Source: Hephaestia sp. MAHUQ-44 (GTDB lineage: Bacteria; Pseudomonadota; Alphaproteobacteria; Sphingomonadales; Sphingomonadaceae). From it: a stretch of 64,000 bases of DNA. Of this stretch, positions 24,511 to 33,455 are shown piece after piece (the stretch's first letter is position 1; each line of letters begins with the position of its first letter). The stretch is from the NCBI RefSeq assembly GCF_023806085.1, contig NZ_JAMSLX010000001.1, positions 1-64,000 of the forward strand, written 5' to 3'. Position numbers and translations under genes: made by a program. The notes beneath the pieces are model-generated. The model was given only the letters and a program-made list of their open reading frames with translations, was not told the DNA's origin and made no database searches.

Positions 24511-27323
24511 GCAGCTGTCTCCACTGGGACCGGCGCATCGATCAGCGCCAATGCCGTGTCATAATCCAAGCGTTGCAGCGCCTCGTGCAGCGGGTGCGCC
24601 GCACGCTGGGCGGGGGCCAGATCAAGCGCGTCGGCCAGTGCCTCGAACGCGCCCCGTGCACCCAGACTGCGGCGCATCACGAGGTCGCGAAGCGTCGCCC
24701 GCGCCAGCTTGGCGGTCAGCGATTCCCCAACCAGCGTTACCGCCGGGTCCGCAGCACCCGCGTTCTGGACGTCAAGCGTCCGGGCCGCCTGCACCGCAGG
24801 CTCAAGCGCGGCTTGCAGCGCCGCCAGCGTGTCGAGCGCCGGCTGGGCCGATCCCGCCGCAAGCAGCATTTCGACGGTCTGCGCTTTCGCCTGCAGGTCG
24901 CCGAGTTCGAGCGACCCCGCGACCCCCTTCAGCGTGTGCGCGAGCCGCCTGGCATCGGCCAGCAACCCGGTCGCGATCTGCACGCGCAACTCATTGGTGA
25001 TGTTCTCATAGGTCCGCGCGAAATCGAGGATGAGTTTGCGGAGCAATACCTCCTTGCCGTTCACACGCCGCAGTGCGGCAGGAATGTCGAACGGCGGGAG
25101 ATGCACTGGCAGCATCGCTGCCGACGCAGCCGCCCCACCCGCCGCGACGGGCGTCTGACGTCCCTCCACCGGTCGCAGCCGGCGGTTGAGCGTGGCGATA
25201 AGAAGCGGCGGATCGATCGGCTTGGCGACGTGATCGTCCATGCCGACATCGAAGCAGCGTTGCCGCTCCTCCTCGAACGCATGGGCGGTCATCGCGATGA
25301 TCGGCAAGGCCTCGTGCGACCAGGTTTGACGGATGATCCGCGTCGCCTCGATGCCGTCCATTTCCGGCATCTGCAAATCCATCAATACCGCGGCATACGC
25401 ATGGCCATCGGCCGCGACGCGCGTGCAGGCAATCCGGCCGTTTTCAGCGCAATCGACGACCAGCCCGGCATCGGTCAGCAATTCGATCGCGATCTCGCGA
25501 TTGATCTCATTGTCCTCGACCAGCAGCACGCGCGCCCCGCGCAACGGCGCGGCAAGCGCCACCGTCGCCTCGGGCGATTCATGTCCCCCGGCCATGCCGA
25601 TACCGGTCGCCGGAAAAAGGTTGGTGATCGCCGCCAGCAACGCGGCCGGATCCATCGGTTTGGACAGGAATGCCGAAATCCCCGCCTGCCCCGCCCGGCC
25701 GGAGAGTTCCTCGGTGCCATAAGCGGTAATGATCAGCGTGACCGGCAACGGGCCGAGTTCGGGGATGTCGTGCAGGGCACGGATCGTTTCCATGCCGTCC
25801 ATGCCGGGCATCTTCCAGTCGAGCATCACCAGATCATATGGCTGTCCGCTCGACGCCGCCCCGCGGCACGCGGCGATCGCTTCGCCCCCCGAGGCGACGA
25901 GATCGATCGACATGCCCCAGCCGGCGAAAATTTCCTCGACGATCTGGCGCGCTGCCGGATTGTCGTCCGCCGCCAGCACACGAAGCCCTCGAATATGGTC
26001 GGGGGCCTGCCCGGTGGCGGCGGATATATGGGTCTCGGCTGGCGCGAGCGTGAACAGACAGGTGAAAACGCTGCCCCCGCCGATCGTGCTCTCCACGCCG
26101 ATGCTGCCGCCCATCTGCTCGACGATCTGGCGGCAGATGGCCAGGCCAAGCCCGGTGCCGCCGAAGCGGCGCGTCGTCGAACTGTCGGCCTGCGTGAACG
26201 AGCTGAACAGGCGCGCCTGATCCTCGATCGGGATACCGATGCCATTGTCCCGCACCGACAAGGCGATCGTCACCCCGGCCGCCTCCACCGCTTCGACACC
26301 GACCGAGATTTTCACCTCGTCATTGTGCGAGAATTTCACCGCATTGCTGAGCAGGTTGAGCAACACCTGCCCGATCCGCATTTCATCCCCCAGCAGCGCC
26401 GACGGCAACGCGGGATCGATCGACGCGGTGACGCGCACCCCGCGGGCCTGTGCATCGCCCGAAACGAGCTGGATCTGCCCTTCCACCATCCGGCGCAGAT
26501 CGAACGGGCGCAGTTCGAGCGTGAGCTTGCCCGCTTCGTTCTTGGAGAAATCGAGAATGTCGTTGATCAGCCGCAGCAGCGCCACCGCCGATCCGTTGAT
26601 CTTGGAGATATAGTCGCGCTGTTTGTCGTCGAGCGCGGTCCGCCCGACGAGGTGGCAGAAACCGAGGATCGCGTTCATCGGCGTGCGGATCTCGTGGCTC
26701 ATGTTCGCGAGGAACAGGCTCTTGGCCTCGCTGGCGTTCTCGGCTTCGCGCGTCCGCTCCTCCAGCGCCTTGTTCTTGACGATGATCTCCTGGCGCATGC
26801 CGTCGATCCGGACGAAGCTGCCGACCAGCATGTTGCTGAGCCAGATCAGGGCGGCGGTCTGGAAAGAGACGATCGCCGCGTGGAACAGCACGCGCCCCAG
26901 ATTGCCCTCGCCCGGGAAGACCGCAAAAGGCAGCAGGTGCAGCAACAACAGATGGTGGACCGCGACAACCGTCGCGGCGACGAGGATCGCGCGCCGGTCG
27001 CACCACGCGATGGTGAGCGCCAGCATCGCGAAGAAATACATGTGCATGTCCATCTGCCACGGATGGCCCTTCAGCAGGAACAGCAGGACCGCCGGCTCGG
27101 CCATCAACGCAACCGCGGACAGATAGCGCGTCGCCGGGGCGATTCCATAACGCCACCACGCCAGTTGATAGACGATCGCGACGATCGCCCCCGCCGCCGC
27201 CGCGCTCGACGGCGCCTGGCCGTTCAACCACGCGGCAAGCGCCAGAACGGGCACGTGCGCCCAGAATAGCCAGACCAGAAAACGCCCGAAGCGTGTCCGG
27301 AGGGCATCGAGTTCCACGATCAT
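24507..27323 (-). CDS. Membrane hybrid histidine kinase (HK-REC-REC-Hpt)
   Basis: A 938-residue sensor. Residues 1-170 hold about five membrane helices rich in His (HPWQMDMHMYFF near 87-98, AVHHLLLLHLLPF near 121-133), an N-terminal module I have seen in other kinases and chemoreceptors. A coiled linker precedes HisKA with His210 (MSHEIRTP), then HATPase_c (DNGIGI, GGTGLGL), two receiver domains (LDWKMPGMDG and MDLQMPEMDG) and an Hpt domain (LAHTLKGVAGS). The start at 27323 has a GGGGA site. It is coupled by ATGA overlaps to both neighbours. The clustered membrane His residues could bind a metal or haem, which is only a guess. Confidence 0.92.
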   Translation of the reverse strand: MIVELDALRTRFGRFLVWLFWAHVPVLALAAWLNGQAPSSAAAAGAIVAIVYQLAWWRYGIAPATRYLSAVALMAEPAVLLFLLKGHPWQMDMHMYFFAMLALTIAWCDRRAILVAATVVAVHHLLLLHLLPFAVFPGEGNLGRVLFHAAIVSFQTAALIWLSNMLVGSFVRIDGMRQEIIVKNKALEERTREAENASEAKSLFLANMSHEIRTPMNAILGFCHLVGRTALDDKQRDYISKINGSAVALLRLINDILDFSKNEAGKLTLELRPFDLRRMVEGQIQLVSGDAQARGVRVTASIDPALPSALLGDEMRIGQVLLNLLSNAVKFSHNDEVKISVGVEAVEAAGVTIALSVRDNGIGIPIEDQARLFSSFTQADSSTTRRFGGTGLGLAICRQIVEQMGGSIGVESTIGGGSVFTCLFTLAPAETHISAATGQAPDHIRGLRVLAADDNPAARQIVEEIFAGWGMSIDLVASGGEAIAACRGAASSGQPYDLVMLDWKMPGMDGMETIRALHDIPELGPLPVTLIITAYGTEELSGRAGQAGISAFLSKPMDPAALLAAITNLFPATGIGMAGGHESPEATVALAAPLRGARVLLVEDNEINREIAIELLTDAGLVVDCAENGRIACTRVAADGHAYAAVLMDLQMPEMDGIEATRIIRQTWSHEALPIIAMTAHAFEEERQRCFDVGMDDHVAKPIDPPLLIATLNRRLRPVEGRQTPVAAGGAAASAAMLPVHLPPFDIPAALRRVNGKEVLLRKLILDFARTYENITNELRVQIATGLLADARRLAHTLKGVAGSLELGDLQAKAQTVEMLLAAGSAQPALDTLAALQAALEPAVQAARTLDVQNAGAADPAVTLVGESLTAKLARATLRDLVMRRSLGARGAFEALADALDLAPAQRAAHPLHEALQRLDYDTALALIDAPVPVETAA

Positions 27324-27730
27324 TTCTGTTCCCCAGGGATCGACGATGTTGAACAACCCCAATCGCCCGGCGCCGGCACCACCAGCCATGCGCCGGCCCC
27401 GCGCAGCACACGCGCGAAGTCCGCCTGCTCCGACGTTGCGATCAGCACATTGGCAAAGCGCCCTTGCCGCAGCAGTCTGCCGTCACCGGCAAGAATGAGG
27501 TTGATGGTGCGAGCTGCGGACCAATCGGGCGGCGCGACCACCAGATATTGGTTCCTGCTGTCGACGGACAGGAAGTAGCTCACCGCAAGGACACCAAGCA
27601 GGAATAGGCCGAGCCCGATGGCCGGGATCAAATCGCGCAAACCACCGCGATCGATACCCGAACCCTTCGGGTTCTCCGCGACGTTGCGTATGGCTGGCGC
27701 CCATGCACGTGAGGTCAACCGTCCTTCCAT
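27320..27730 (-). CDS. Small single-pass membrane protein of the signalling operon
   Basis: A 136-residue protein with one hydrophobic segment (about residues 34-53, AIGLGLFLLGVLAVSYFLSV). A short cytoplasmic N-terminus precedes it and an 80-residue, probably periplasmic domain (ILAGDGRLLRQGRFANVLIA) follows. The stop overlaps the kinase start (ATGA), so it is translated with the kinase. No family is recognised. A sensory or accessory partner of the kinase is likely from position only. Confidence 0.65.
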   Translation of the reverse strand: MEGRLTSRAWAPAIRNVAENPKGSGIDRGGLRDLIPAIGLGLFLLGVLAVSYFLSVDSRNQYLVVAPPDWSAARTINLILAGDGRLLRQGRFANVLIATSEQADFARVLRGAGAWLVVPAPGDWGCSTSSIPGEQK

Positions 27731-27942
27731 GTGGCGAGCGTTATGGGGGGCGCCTTATTTTCTGGTTAACCAGCGGCATCAGACCATTCCCTCGGGCAGC
27801 GCGCGTCGCCACGGGGGCAAGAAACGGAGCCCGTCCGGCGCCAATCGGTATCAACCAGCCGCGCGTCGGGGTAACGCTTGCGATACGCACATCGGGGCCT
27901 CCTGTCGGGCCGGCCTGATACGCGGGTAGGATCGGTCGCTTC

Positions 27943-28779
27943 ATGCTTCACATGCCAGACGTCATCACTATTGGCCCGCTCATGCTTTCGTTCGAGCGCC
28001 TGGTGGCACTCGTCCTGATCGGGCTCTTCGTGGCCGGGGCCGGATGGGCGTTGCGGTCGTCGCGCGTCGATCCCACGCGGATACCATGGCTGGCGGTCGT
28101 GGCCGGTCTGGTCGCCGCCCGGACCGGCTTCGTCGCATTGCACTGGACAGCCTACAAGGGAGAGCCGCTCTCCTCGCTCTACCTTTGGCAGGGCGGCTTT
28201 TGGGCGCCCGCCGGGATGGCAGCGGCGCTCGCGACACTGCTGATCGCATTGGGCTGGAAGCGGCGGCTCGCGGGGCCGGCTGTCATCCTCGCGACGGCGA
28301 GCCTGGCCTGGTTCGGCTATGTGCAGCTCGACCGGGCAGGCCCGAGGGAAGCGTTCCCGGCATCGGTGCCGGTAACAAATCTGGCGGGGCAGCCGGTCGA
28401 TCTGGACAGCCTTCGGGGCCGGCCCTTCGTGGTCAATCTCTGGGCGACCTGGTGTCCCCCGTGCCGCCGTGAGATGCCCATGCTCGCCGCCGCCGCGCAC
28501 GAGACCCGGGACGTGCCGATATTACTCGTCAATCAGGGCGAACATCCCGATCTGATCCGGGATTTTCTCCGCACCGAGGGGCTGCACGACACGAACGTGC
28601 TGTCGGACAGAGCGGGCGTCCTGTTGCGCCGTAGCAGCGGCGCTGGGCTACCGACGACGCTCTTCGTGCGCGCGGACGGCAAGATCGACCATGTCTATGT
28701 GGGGGAATTATCGCGCGCCGCCTTATCGGTCGGCATCGCACGGGTTAAAGGCGCCCCGCCCGAGCGGATCGTGAAATAG
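27943..28779 (+). CDS. TlpA-like thioredoxin with multi-helix membrane domain
   Basis: A 278-residue protein. About four membrane helices at residues 12-128 resemble the arrangement of prolipoprotein diacylglyceryl transferase-like domains. A TlpA/ResA-type thioredoxin fold follows, with the active site Cys171-Pro-Pro-Cys174 (WATWCPPCRRE) and the cis-Pro loop GLPTTLFV. It would act as a periplasmic thiol reductase or oxidoreductase tethered to the inner membrane. The start is uncertain between the ATGs at 27943 and 27952. Its 3' end overlaps the convergent YczE-like gene by 85 bp. Confidence 0.82.
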   Translation: MLHMPDVITIGPLMLSFERLVALVLIGLFVAGAGWALRSSRVDPTRIPWLAVVAGLVAARTGFVALHWTAYKGEPLSSLYLWQGGFWAPAGMAAALATLLIALGWKRRLAGPAVILATASLAWFGYVQLDRAGPREAFPASVPVTNLAGQPVDLDSLRGRPFVVNLWATWCPPCRREMPMLAAAAHETRDVPILLVNQGEHPDLIRDFLRTEGLHDTNVLSDRAGVLLRRSSGAGLPTTLFVRADGKIDHVYVGELSRAALSVGIARVKGAPPERIVK

Positions 28780-29336
28780 GGCAGCGTCAGGTGCACGATC
28801 GGCCCGATCGTGACGGCAAACAGCACCGTACCAATGCCGACGGTGCCGCCGAGCCCCCATCCCACCGCGAGGACCGTGAGTTCGATTCCCGTGCGCACGG
28901 CTCGGATCGACCAGCCCGTCCGGGCTGCCAGCCCCGTCATCAGCCCGTCGCGAGGGCCGGGACCGAACCCCGCTCCGATGTATGTGCTGGTCGCGACGCC
29001 GTTGAGGAATATCCCGATCGCGAGGATCGCGGCCCGGATGAGCGGCGATCCGATCTCGGGGATCAGCCACAGGCCGAAATCCGCGGCAAGACCGATCCCG
29101 ATGATGTTGCTCACCGTCCCCAGGCCGGGCCGCTGCCGAAGCGGGATCCACAGCAACAGGACGATCGCCCCGGCGACGATCACGACCGTGCCGAAGCTGA
29201 GGGGGGTACGGTCTCCTACGCCCTGATGGAACACATCCCAGGGATTGAGCCCGAAATCGGAGCGGACCATCATCGCCGAGGACATGCCGAAAGCGAACAG
29301 CCCCGCGTAGAGTTGAATGAGGCGCCGGATCATCAT
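28695..29336 (-). CDS. YczE/YitT-like membrane protein
   Basis: A 213-residue membrane protein with about five or six hydrophobic segments. It has the family-typical opening GLFAFGMSSAMMVRSDFGLNPWDVFHQG, a TYIGAGFGPGPRDGLM loop and an RTGIELTVL segment. It resembles the YczE family of uncharacterised integral membrane proteins, sometimes linked to export or storage. No partner genes are nearby. Its 3' end runs 85 bp into the convergent TlpA-like gene, which is unusual for two folded proteins. Confidence 0.75.
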   Translation of the reverse strand: MMIRRLIQLYAGLFAFGMSSAMMVRSDFGLNPWDVFHQGVGDRTPLSFGTVVIVAGAIVLLLWIPLRQRPGLGTVSNIIGIGLAADFGLWLIPEIGSPLIRAAILAIGIFLNGVATSTYIGAGFGPGPRDGLMTGLAARTGWSIRAVRTGIELTVLAVGWGLGGTVGIGTVLFAVTIGPIVHLTLPYFTIRSGGAPLTRAMPTDKAARDNSPT

Positions 29337-29445
29337 CGCCGCTCCTTACCGGAACGTCGCTCGGGTAAAAGGGCGATAAAGCAAAACTTTTGCCGCAAGG
29401 GGGCCCCGGCGCGGCGGTGACTCCCGATATGCGCCTCGATCGGCC

Positions 29446-30651
29446 CTAGTCGATTCTTTCGATGACGGTCGCGATGCCTTGGCCGACCCCGATGCACATC
29501 GTGCACAAGGCATATCGCCCGCCGCTGCGCACCAGTTGCTCGGTCGCCGTCAGCAACAGCCGGGTGCCAGACATGCCCAGCGGATGCCCGAGCGCGATCG
29601 CCCCGCCATTCGGGTTCACATGATCGGCCGCCTCGGGGACGCCCAATGCCCGCAGCACCGCCAGAGCCTGCGCCGCAAAGGCCTCGTTCAGTTCGATCAT
29701 GTCCATGGCGCCGATCGACAAACCGAGCCGGTCGAGCAGCTTCTGAGCGGCAGGCACCGGGCCGATTCCCATCACCCGGGGCGCGACCCCGGCGACAGCG
29801 CCGCCCAGAATGCGCGCACGCGGCACAAGCTGGTACGCATCGACCGCGCGCCCGCTCGCGATGATCATCGCGGCGGCACCGTCGTTCACCCCCGAACTGT
29901 TGCCCGCAGTCACGCTGCCGTCGGGACAGACGATCGGTTGCAGCCGCGCCAATGCGTCCATCGTCGTTGCCCGCGGGTGTTCATCGGTGTCGACGATGCG
30001 CGGATCGCCCTTCTTTTGTGCAATCGCGATCGGCACGATTTCCGCGGCAAACCGGCCCTCGGCCTGTGCGACGGCCGCGCGGCGCTGGCTTTCCAGCGCG
30101 AAACGGTCCTGATCTTCGCGGCCGATCGAAAAGTCGCGCGCAACATGTTCAGCCGTTTCCGGCATCGCGTCGGTGCCGAACGCCGCGTGCATGGCCTTGT
30201 TGACGAAGCGCCAGCCGATGGTCGTGTCGTACACCGCATTGCCGCGCGAGAAAGCGGTCTCCGCCTTGGGCATGACGAACGGCGCACGGCTCATACTTTC
30301 GACGCCGCCGGCGACCGTTACCTGCGCCTCGCCGGCCTTGATCGCACGCGCCGCGATCAGGGCCGCATCCATGCCGGACCCGCACAGACGGTTGACCGTC
30401 GTCCCGGTCGCCGTCTCGCCAAGCCCGGCCAACAGCGCGGCCATGCGCGCGACATTGCGGTTGTCTTCACCGGCCTGATTGGCGCAGCCGAGGACGATGT
30501 CGTCGAGCCCGGCCCAATCGAGATCGGGATTGCGCGCGTGCAGCGTCCTCAGGACATGCGCCGCCAGATCGTCGGGGCGCGTCGACGCCAGCGCACCGCC
30601 ATAGCGCCCGATCGGCGTCCGCACCGCATCACAGATAAAGGCTTCACGCAC
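29446..30651 (-). CDS. pcaF: 3-oxoadipyl-CoA thiolase
   Basis: A 401-residue thiolase very close in sequence to PaaJ/PcaF from the start (MREAFICDAVRTPIGRYGGAL) to the end (LCTMCIGVGQGIA). The acyl-enzyme Cys90 (RLCGSGMDA), the His in ALGHPLGMSG and the C-terminal Cys in CTMCIG are all present. It cleaves 3-oxoadipyl-CoA to acetyl-CoA and succinyl-CoA at the end of the protocatechuate or phenylacetate pathway. No other pca or paa gene is in the window, so it stands alone here. It might alternatively serve the oxygenase locus as a general thiolase. Confidence 0.88.
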   Translation of the reverse strand: MREAFICDAVRTPIGRYGGALASTRPDDLAAHVLRTLHARNPDLDWAGLDDIVLGCANQAGEDNRNVARMAALLAGLGETATGTTVNRLCGSGMDAALIAARAIKAGEAQVTVAGGVESMSRAPFVMPKAETAFSRGNAVYDTTIGWRFVNKAMHAAFGTDAMPETAEHVARDFSIGREDQDRFALESQRRAAVAQAEGRFAAEIVPIAIAQKKGDPRIVDTDEHPRATTMDALARLQPIVCPDGSVTAGNSSGVNDGAAAMIIASGRAVDAYQLVPRARILGGAVAGVAPRVMGIGPVPAAQKLLDRLGLSIGAMDMIELNEAFAAQALAVLRALGVPEAADHVNPNGGAIALGHPLGMSGTRLLLTATEQLVRSGGRYALCTMCIGVGQGIATVIERID

Positions 30652-30939
30652 GCCGCTCGCTCCCGCTCCAATAAGGTCACAGCCGGTCTGTTGACCGTGC
30701 CACGGGCCTCCTTAGCGACATCGCCGAGGAATTGCGCCACTCCATCGCACGCCGTGCCATCGCCCCGACCGAAAGGCATTTTCGGGTGACCGACGCCGAA
30801 CCGAGCGGACGGGGACAACAACCGGGCGAGTACAGACCACTGCCGGGACGAACCTCCCCGCTGGGGTAGCGCGCGGCCGGTTGACGACGCCTTGAGACCG
30901 CCCCAACCTCGCCGGAAAAGCAGCAGAGAGGATGGGATC

Positions 30940-32106
30940 ATGGCGCAGTTCGGCGATTATCAGAACGAGATATACGCCGCCGGGCTGCGCGGTGTGCTCC
31001 CCAGGCTCCCCGTCGATGCCGCGACGCTCGAAGCGCGCGCCGAAGCGGCGATGCCGCCGCACGTGCTCGATTACGTTCAGGGCGGCTGCGGCGACGAGGC
31101 GACCCAGCGCCGCAACAGCGCCGCCTTCGCCGATTGGGGGATGGTACCGCGGATGATGGTCGACACGCGCGTGCGCGATCTGTCGATCGAGTTGTTCGGG
31201 CAAACACTCCCTACCCCGCTGTTCCTCAGCCCGATCGGCGTCACCGGCATCTGCACGCCCGACGGGCATGGCGATCTCGCCGCCGCGCGCGCTGCGGCCG
31301 CAACCGGCGTGCCGATGATGGTCTCGACGCTCGCCAACGATCCGCTCGAACGCGTCGCCGAAGCGCTGGGCGATACACCAGGCTTCTTCCAACTCTACAC
31401 CCCCAAACATGAGGGGCTGACCGAAAGCCTCGTCAGCCGTGCCGAGGCGGCGGGCTATAAGGGGATCGTCGTCACGCTCGATACCTGGGTCACGGGCTGG
31501 CGGCCGCGCGATCTCAACGCGGGCAATTTCCCCCAGTTGCGCGGGGCTGTGCTGACCAATTACTTCACCGACCCGGTGTTCCGCTCGATGCTCGCGCGGC
31601 CACCCGAGGAGGATCCGGCCGCCGCGGTGATGACCTGGGCGGCGACCTTCGGACGCGTGCTGACCTGGGACGACATGGCGTGGCTACGCTCGCTGACGTC
31701 GCTGCCGATCATCCTCAAGGGCATCTGCCACCCCGATGATGCGCGCCGCGCAATCGATGCGGGCGCCGATGCGATCTTCTGTTCGAACCACGGCGGGCGG
31801 CAGGCCAATGGCGGGATCGCGGCGATCGACATGCTCGGCGATGTGGTCGCTGCGGCGGGCGCGGTGCCGGTGCTGTTCGATTCGGGGGTGCGATCGGGGA
31901 GCGATGTCGTGAAAGCGCTCGCGCTCGGCGCTCGCGCGGTCGGGATCGGCCGCCCGTTCGTCTACGGCCTCGCGCTCGACGGCGCCGAAGGCGCGACGCA
32001 CGTTATCAAATGCCTGCTTGCCGAGGCCGATCTGCTGATGGCGGTCAACGGTTATCCCACGCTCGCGGACGTCCGCGCGGCAGGCGCAAAGCGGCAGCCT
32101 CGCTAG
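30940..32106 (+). CDS. FMN-dependent alpha-hydroxy acid oxidase/dehydrogenase
   Basis: A 388-residue FMN enzyme of the lactate/glycolate oxidase family. Lys260 (IILKGI), the catalytic His284 and Arg287 (CSNHGGRQ) and the FMN-binding FDSGVRSGSDV and GRPFVYG blocks are in place. The N-terminal YQNEIYAAGLRG together with LNAGNFPQLRG resembles lactate 2-monooxygenase more than membrane lactate dehydrogenase. The ATG at 30940 has GAGAGGA upstream. It would oxidise an L-2-hydroxyacid to the keto acid, or oxidatively decarboxylate it. It is divergent from pcaF across 288 bp in which I see no clear element. Confidence 0.85.
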   Translation: MAQFGDYQNEIYAAGLRGVLPRLPVDAATLEARAEAAMPPHVLDYVQGGCGDEATQRRNSAAFADWGMVPRMMVDTRVRDLSIELFGQTLPTPLFLSPIGVTGICTPDGHGDLAAARAAAATGVPMMVSTLANDPLERVAEALGDTPGFFQLYTPKHEGLTESLVSRAEAAGYKGIVVTLDTWVTGWRPRDLNAGNFPQLRGAVLTNYFTDPVFRSMLARPPEEDPAAAVMTWAATFGRVLTWDDMAWLRSLTSLPIILKGICHPDDARRAIDAGADAIFCSNHGGRQANGGIAAIDMLGDVVAAAGAVPVLFDSGVRSGSDVVKALALGARAVGIGRPFVYGLALDGAEGATHVIKCLLAEADLLMAVNGYPTLADVRAAGAKRQPR

Positions 32107-32177
32107 GCGCGCGTCTCCCCCGTTCGTGCTGAGCCTGCCGAAACACCGCCTTCTCTACCGGCGGAGAACCAAGCCCT

Positions 32178-32516
32178 TCAGGCGATGATCGTGGTCTCGA
32201 TCCCGGCGGTACGCAATGCGGCGCGGTAGATCACCTGATCGAGCGGTTCGAGGAACACGCAGCCCGAGGCATATTGGTCGCTCCACACGACGCGCGCGAG
32301 TTGCGGTTCGCTGTCGGCGAGCTTGAGCCACACCGAGCTTCCCGGTGTCAGCCGCTCGGCGGCGACGCGGAAGCCGTAGCGCGAGATATCGAGCAGCCGC
32401 GTCTCGACGTGACGCTTGCCGGGGCTGCGCACGCCAACGCGTGCTGCCGTCGGCCGCCGCCGCGCGCGGCGCTTGTCGGAAACCTCGATGATCGGCGCTT
32501 CGAGACCCATTCGCAA
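32178..32516 (-). CDS. PilZ-domain protein
   Basis: A 112-residue single-domain protein. The c-di-GMP binding pattern is visible: an Arg-rich box (KRRARRRPTAARVGV, about 15-29) and the second motif DISRYGFRVA (about 43-52), close to the D/N-x-S-x-x-G consensus. It would be a c-di-GMP effector in the cytoplasm. The nearest cyclase is at 23.5-24.5 kb, but there is no operon link. An internal ATG at 32510 is a possible alternative start. Confidence 0.8.
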   Translation of the reverse strand: MRMGLEAPIIEVSDKRRARRRPTAARVGVRSPGKRHVETRLLDISRYGFRVAAERLTPGSSVWLKLADSEPQLARVVWSDQYASGCVFLEPLDQVIYRAALRTAGIETTIIA

Positions 32517-32630
32517 TTCCCCGCGAGCATGTGTGCCCGCATCACGCTAGATCGACATAGCTAACGCGACGTTAAGAGTCCGATTCGAAATCCGCCGCCG
32601 GCTGATTTCGGATCGGCCCCTTGAGACGCG

Positions 32631-33389
32631 TCAAATTCCGCCATCGACCGGCGCATGTCCTGCCGCCACCAGCCGCGCGACCAGATCGGCGACGCAGGCA
32701 TCGAGCAGCGCGGCGTCGGTTGCGCGGACGACGAAGTTCGCGCCCCCGGCCCCGGCGCGGAAGAAGGGATAGCTGCCGATGACGGCGCCTTCATGGTCAT
32801 GCTCGGTCGAGCGCAGCAGATCGGCGACCTCGCTTTCGGCGACCCAGCAGCCGATCGTCCGGCTGATCAGCGGCGCCCCGCCCTCGAGTTGCCCCGTCAG
32901 CGCGTCGAGCATGCCGGCGGTGATGTGTGGCACCCCCGCCATCACGAAGATGTTGCCGATCCGGATTCCCGGCGCACCCGACCGGCGATTCTCGATCAGA
33001 TCGGCGCCTTGCGGCACGCGCGCCATCCGCTTGCGCGCCTCGGTCAACCCGCCGCGCGTCGTGTAATAACGCTCGAGGATCGCGAGCGCCTGCGGGTGAT
33101 GCACCACCGGCACGCCCAGCGCGGTCGCGATCGCATCGACGGTGATGTCGTCATGCGTCGGCCCGATGCCGCCGGTGGTGAACAGATAATCGTTGCGCGC
33201 GCGCAATTGGTTGACCGCCTCGACGATCGCGTCGGTCTGGTCGCCGACGATCCGCACTTCGACCAGCCGGATGCCCTGCGCGCCCAGCCAGGTCGCGATC
33301 TGCGCGACATTGCTGTCCTGCGTTCGGCCGGAAAGGATTTCGTCGCCGATCACCGCCAGCGCGGCGGTCCAGATGCGCTTTTGTGCCAT
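32631..33389 (-). CDS. CinA-like molybdopterin-binding-domain protein
   Basis: A 252-residue protein matching the N-terminal (COG1058/MoCF-like) domain of CinA: VIGDEILSGRTQDSN near the start, FTTGGIGPTHDDIT, and VMAGVPHI. The C-terminal amidohydrolase (PncC) domain of full-length CinA is absent, as in the short family members. Related proteins bind or hydrolyse nucleotide pyrophosphates such as ADP-ribose or FAD. The start at 33389 (MAQKRIW) was chosen over a longer frame. It is divergent from map, with 66 bp between starts. Confidence 0.85.
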   Translation of the reverse strand: MAQKRIWTAALAVIGDEILSGRTQDSNVAQIATWLGAQGIRLVEVRIVGDQTDAIVEAVNQLRARNDYLFTTGGIGPTHDDITVDAIATALGVPVVHHPQALAILERYYTTRGGLTEARKRMARVPQGADLIENRRSGAPGIRIGNIFVMAGVPHITAGMLDALTGQLEGGAPLISRTIGCWVAESEVADLLRSTEHDHEGAVIGSYPFFRAGAGGANFVVRATDAALLDACVADLVARLVAAGHAPVDGGI

Positions 33390-33455
33390 CGCCCGCCCGC
33401 ATAGCCGAGGAAAGTCCTCTCGCAAAGCGCCGCTTCACACGCTATACCGCCGCCC

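Noticed and set aside
24573-27269. An 898-codon open frame on the plus strand
   Set aside because: It is the antisense of the hybrid histidine kinase; composition is typical of a shadow frame.
32121-32140. Lone CGTTCGTGCTGAGCCTGCCG half-element
   Set aside because: It resembles one arm of the 42790-42880 repeat but has no partner arm, so it is only noted as a probable degraded copy.
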